Positions 14,790-15,880 of a DNA stretch of 15,880 nucleotides are shown here, in pieces. The notes beneath the pieces are model-generated. The model was not told where the DNA came from. It was given only the letters and a program-made list of their open reading frames with translations, and searched no databases. The position numbers and the translations under genes were made by a program. Position 1 is the first letter of the stretch. Each line of letters starts with the position of its first letter. The DNA comes from DASUFI01 sp036274635 (GTDB lineage Bacteria > Planctomycetota > B15-G4), in NCBI GenBank assembly GCA_036274635.1, contig DASUFI010000081.1:1-15880 (forward strand), read 5' to 3'.

Positions 14790-15880
14790 GTGAGCGCGCT
14801 GCCCGCCGAACGACTGGCCCGCGCGCGCGAGCGCTGCGAGCAGGCCGGCCAGGGCCACCTGCTGCGCTTCGCCGGCGAGCTGCCGGACGAGCACCTGGAG
14901 CAGCTGCTGGCGCAGATCGAGGAGCTGGACCTCGCGCGCGTCGCGCGGCTGTTCGCGACGGTGCGCGAGCCGCCCGCGGCGCACGCCGGCTCGCGTCCCG
15001 AGCCGTGCGAGCTCATCGAGCTGGGCGACGGCGAGGAGCACCGCCGGCGGGACCGCGTCGCGCGCGAGGCGGGCGAGGAGGCGCTGGCCGCGGGCCGCGT
15101 GGCCGCCTTCGTCGTGGCGGGCGGTCAGGGGAGCCGCCTCGGCTTCGAAGGCCCCAAGGGGCGCTTCCCCGTGGGACCGATCACGCACCGCTCGCTCTTC
15201 GCCTATCACGCGCAGCGCGTGTTGGCCACCTCGCGGCGCTACGGCGCGCCGGCGCCCTACTGGGTCATGACCAGCGCCGCCAACCACGACAGCACCGTGG
15301 CGGCCTTCGAGGAGGCCGAGTGGTTCGGGCTCGACCGCGAGCAGGTGGGCTTCGTGACGCAAGGCATGCTGCCGGCCGTGGACCGCGAGGGCCGGCTGCT
15401 GCTGGCCGACAAGGGCCAGCTCTTCATGAGCCCCGACGGCCACGGCGGCAGCCTGCGCGCCCTGCAGCGCGGCGGCGCTCTCGAGCGCCTGGCCCAGGCC
15501 GGCGTGGAGCACCTCTTCTACTTCCAGGTGGACAACCCGCTGGTGCCGGTGCTCGACCCGGTCTTCCTGGGCCACCACCTGCTCGGGTCGGCCGAGATGT
15601 CCAGCAAGGTGGTGGCCAAGACCGACCCGCACGAGAAGGTGGGCATCGTGGCGCGCCTGGGCGGCCGCCTGGGCGTGATCGAGTACAGCGACCTCGACCC
15701 GGCGCTGGCCCGCGCGCGCGACGGGCAGGGGCGCCTGCTCTATCGCGCCGGCAACATCGGCGTGCACGCCTTCACGCTGGACTTCGTGCGGCGGCTCGTG
15801 GCGCAGGGCGTGGAGCTGCCCGTGCACCGCGCCGACAAGGTCGTGCCCTGCCTCGACGAGCACGGCCGCCCGCACCGGCC
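14790..15880 (+). CDS. UDP-sugar pyrophosphorylase, UAP1/UDPGP family (3' end missing)
   Basis: The frame is open from GTG at 14790 to the right edge, giving 363 residues without a stop. It resembles the eukaryote-type UDP-N-acetylglucosamine/UDP-glucose pyrophosphorylases. The nucleotide-binding signature is GGQGSRLGFEGPKG (111-124), followed by SPDGHGGSLRAL, YFQVDNPLVPVLDPVFLG, SSKVVAKTDPHEKVGIV, VIEYSDL and NIGVHAFTLDFV in the family order. These enzymes make UDP-sugars from UTP and a sugar-1-phosphate. Sequence alone does not show whether the sugar is GlcNAc, GalNAc or glucose. The classical bacterial route to UDP-GlcNAc uses GlmU, which belongs to a different family. The start is 16 nt after fabF, with only a weak ribosome-binding site, so it is probably cotranscribed. 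Confidence 0.88.
   Translation, partial: MSALPAERLARARERCEQAGQGHLLRFAGELPDEHLEQLLAQIEELDLARVARLFATVREPPAAHAGSRPEPCELIELGDGEEHRRRDRVAREAGEEALAAGRVAAFVVAGGQGSRLGFEGPKGRFPVGPITHRSLFAYHAQRVLATSRRYGAPAPYWVMTSAANHDSTVAAFEEAEWFGLDREQVGFVTQGMLPAVDREGRLLLADKGQLFMSPDGHGGSLRALQRGGALERLAQAGVEHLFYFQVDNPLVPVLDPVFLGHHLLGSAEMSSKVVAKTDPHEKVGIVARLGGRLGVIEYSDLDPALARARDGQGRLLYRAGNIGVHAFTLDFVRRLVAQGVELPVHRADKVVPCLDEHGRPHR

Noticed and set aside
14709..15875. A 388-codon minus-strand open frame at the right edge
   Set aside because: The opposite strand encodes a UDPGP-family enzyme with all motifs in order. That frame has no stop before the window edge, so it is easily missed. The minus-strand product has no recognisable domain.

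Overview
The window is chromosomal DNA from a GC-rich bacterium. Nearly every third codon position is G or C, and GTG starts are common. The content is almost entirely housekeeping: trans-translation (smpB, tmRNA), recA, alaS, and an rpmF-plsX-fabH-fabD-fabG-acpP-fabF lipid cluster. I see no transposase, integrase, CRISPR array or phage gene. The lineage cannot be fixed by eye. The HEAT-type lipoprotein, the DUF366 protein, the eukaryote-like UDP-sugar pyrophosphorylase and the zinc-ribbon L32 would fit a deep-branching GC-rich phylum (Planctomycetota-like, Myxococcota-like or similar), but this is only a guess.

Layout. (1) Positions 1-130: the 5' half of a tRNA-Leu(CAG) on the minus strand, cut by the window edge, with its promoter. 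(2) 131-1369: smpB, then a 387-bp gap holding a large near-perfect inverted repeat, then a complete tmRNA gene (ssrA) and a GC hairpin right after its CCA end. (3) 1355-4805: a promoter overlapping that hairpin, then four tightly packed genes: HEAT-like lipoprotein, DUF366 protein, flippase-like membrane protein and PfkB-family kinase. The first three are joined by 4-nt stop/start overlaps. (4) 4806-6243: a leader with two dyads, then recA with a long Ala/Pro-rich tail and a terminator-like hairpin. (5) 6357-9017: alaS. (6) 9023-14773: a promoter, rpmF, plsX, fabH, fabD and fabG (the plsX to fabG junctions overlap by 4 nt), then a 242-bp gap with a second promoter, acpP and fabF. (7) 14790 to the right edge: a UAP1/UDPGP-family nucleotidyltransferase, 16 nt after fabF and incomplete at its 3' end.

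How the genes work together. SmpB, tmRNA and alanyl-tRNA synthetase are the core parts of ribosome rescue. The tmRNA carries the G-U pair at the third position of its acceptor stem, by which AlaRS recognises alanine acceptors. PlsX, FabH, FabD, FabG, AcpP and FabF supply type II fatty acid synthesis and the acyl-phosphate for phospholipids. The UDP-sugar enzyme downstream would feed envelope polysaccharide synthesis.

No wholly new system is evident. The points most worth a second look are the 139-nt inverted-repeat structure directly upstream of ssrA, a perfect 7-bp hairpin placed on the tmRNA resume codon together with a short, acid-free tag (ANGSYALAA), the lipoprotein-DUF366-flippase-kinase cluster of unknown role, the dyads in the recA leader, and the low-complexity RecA tail.
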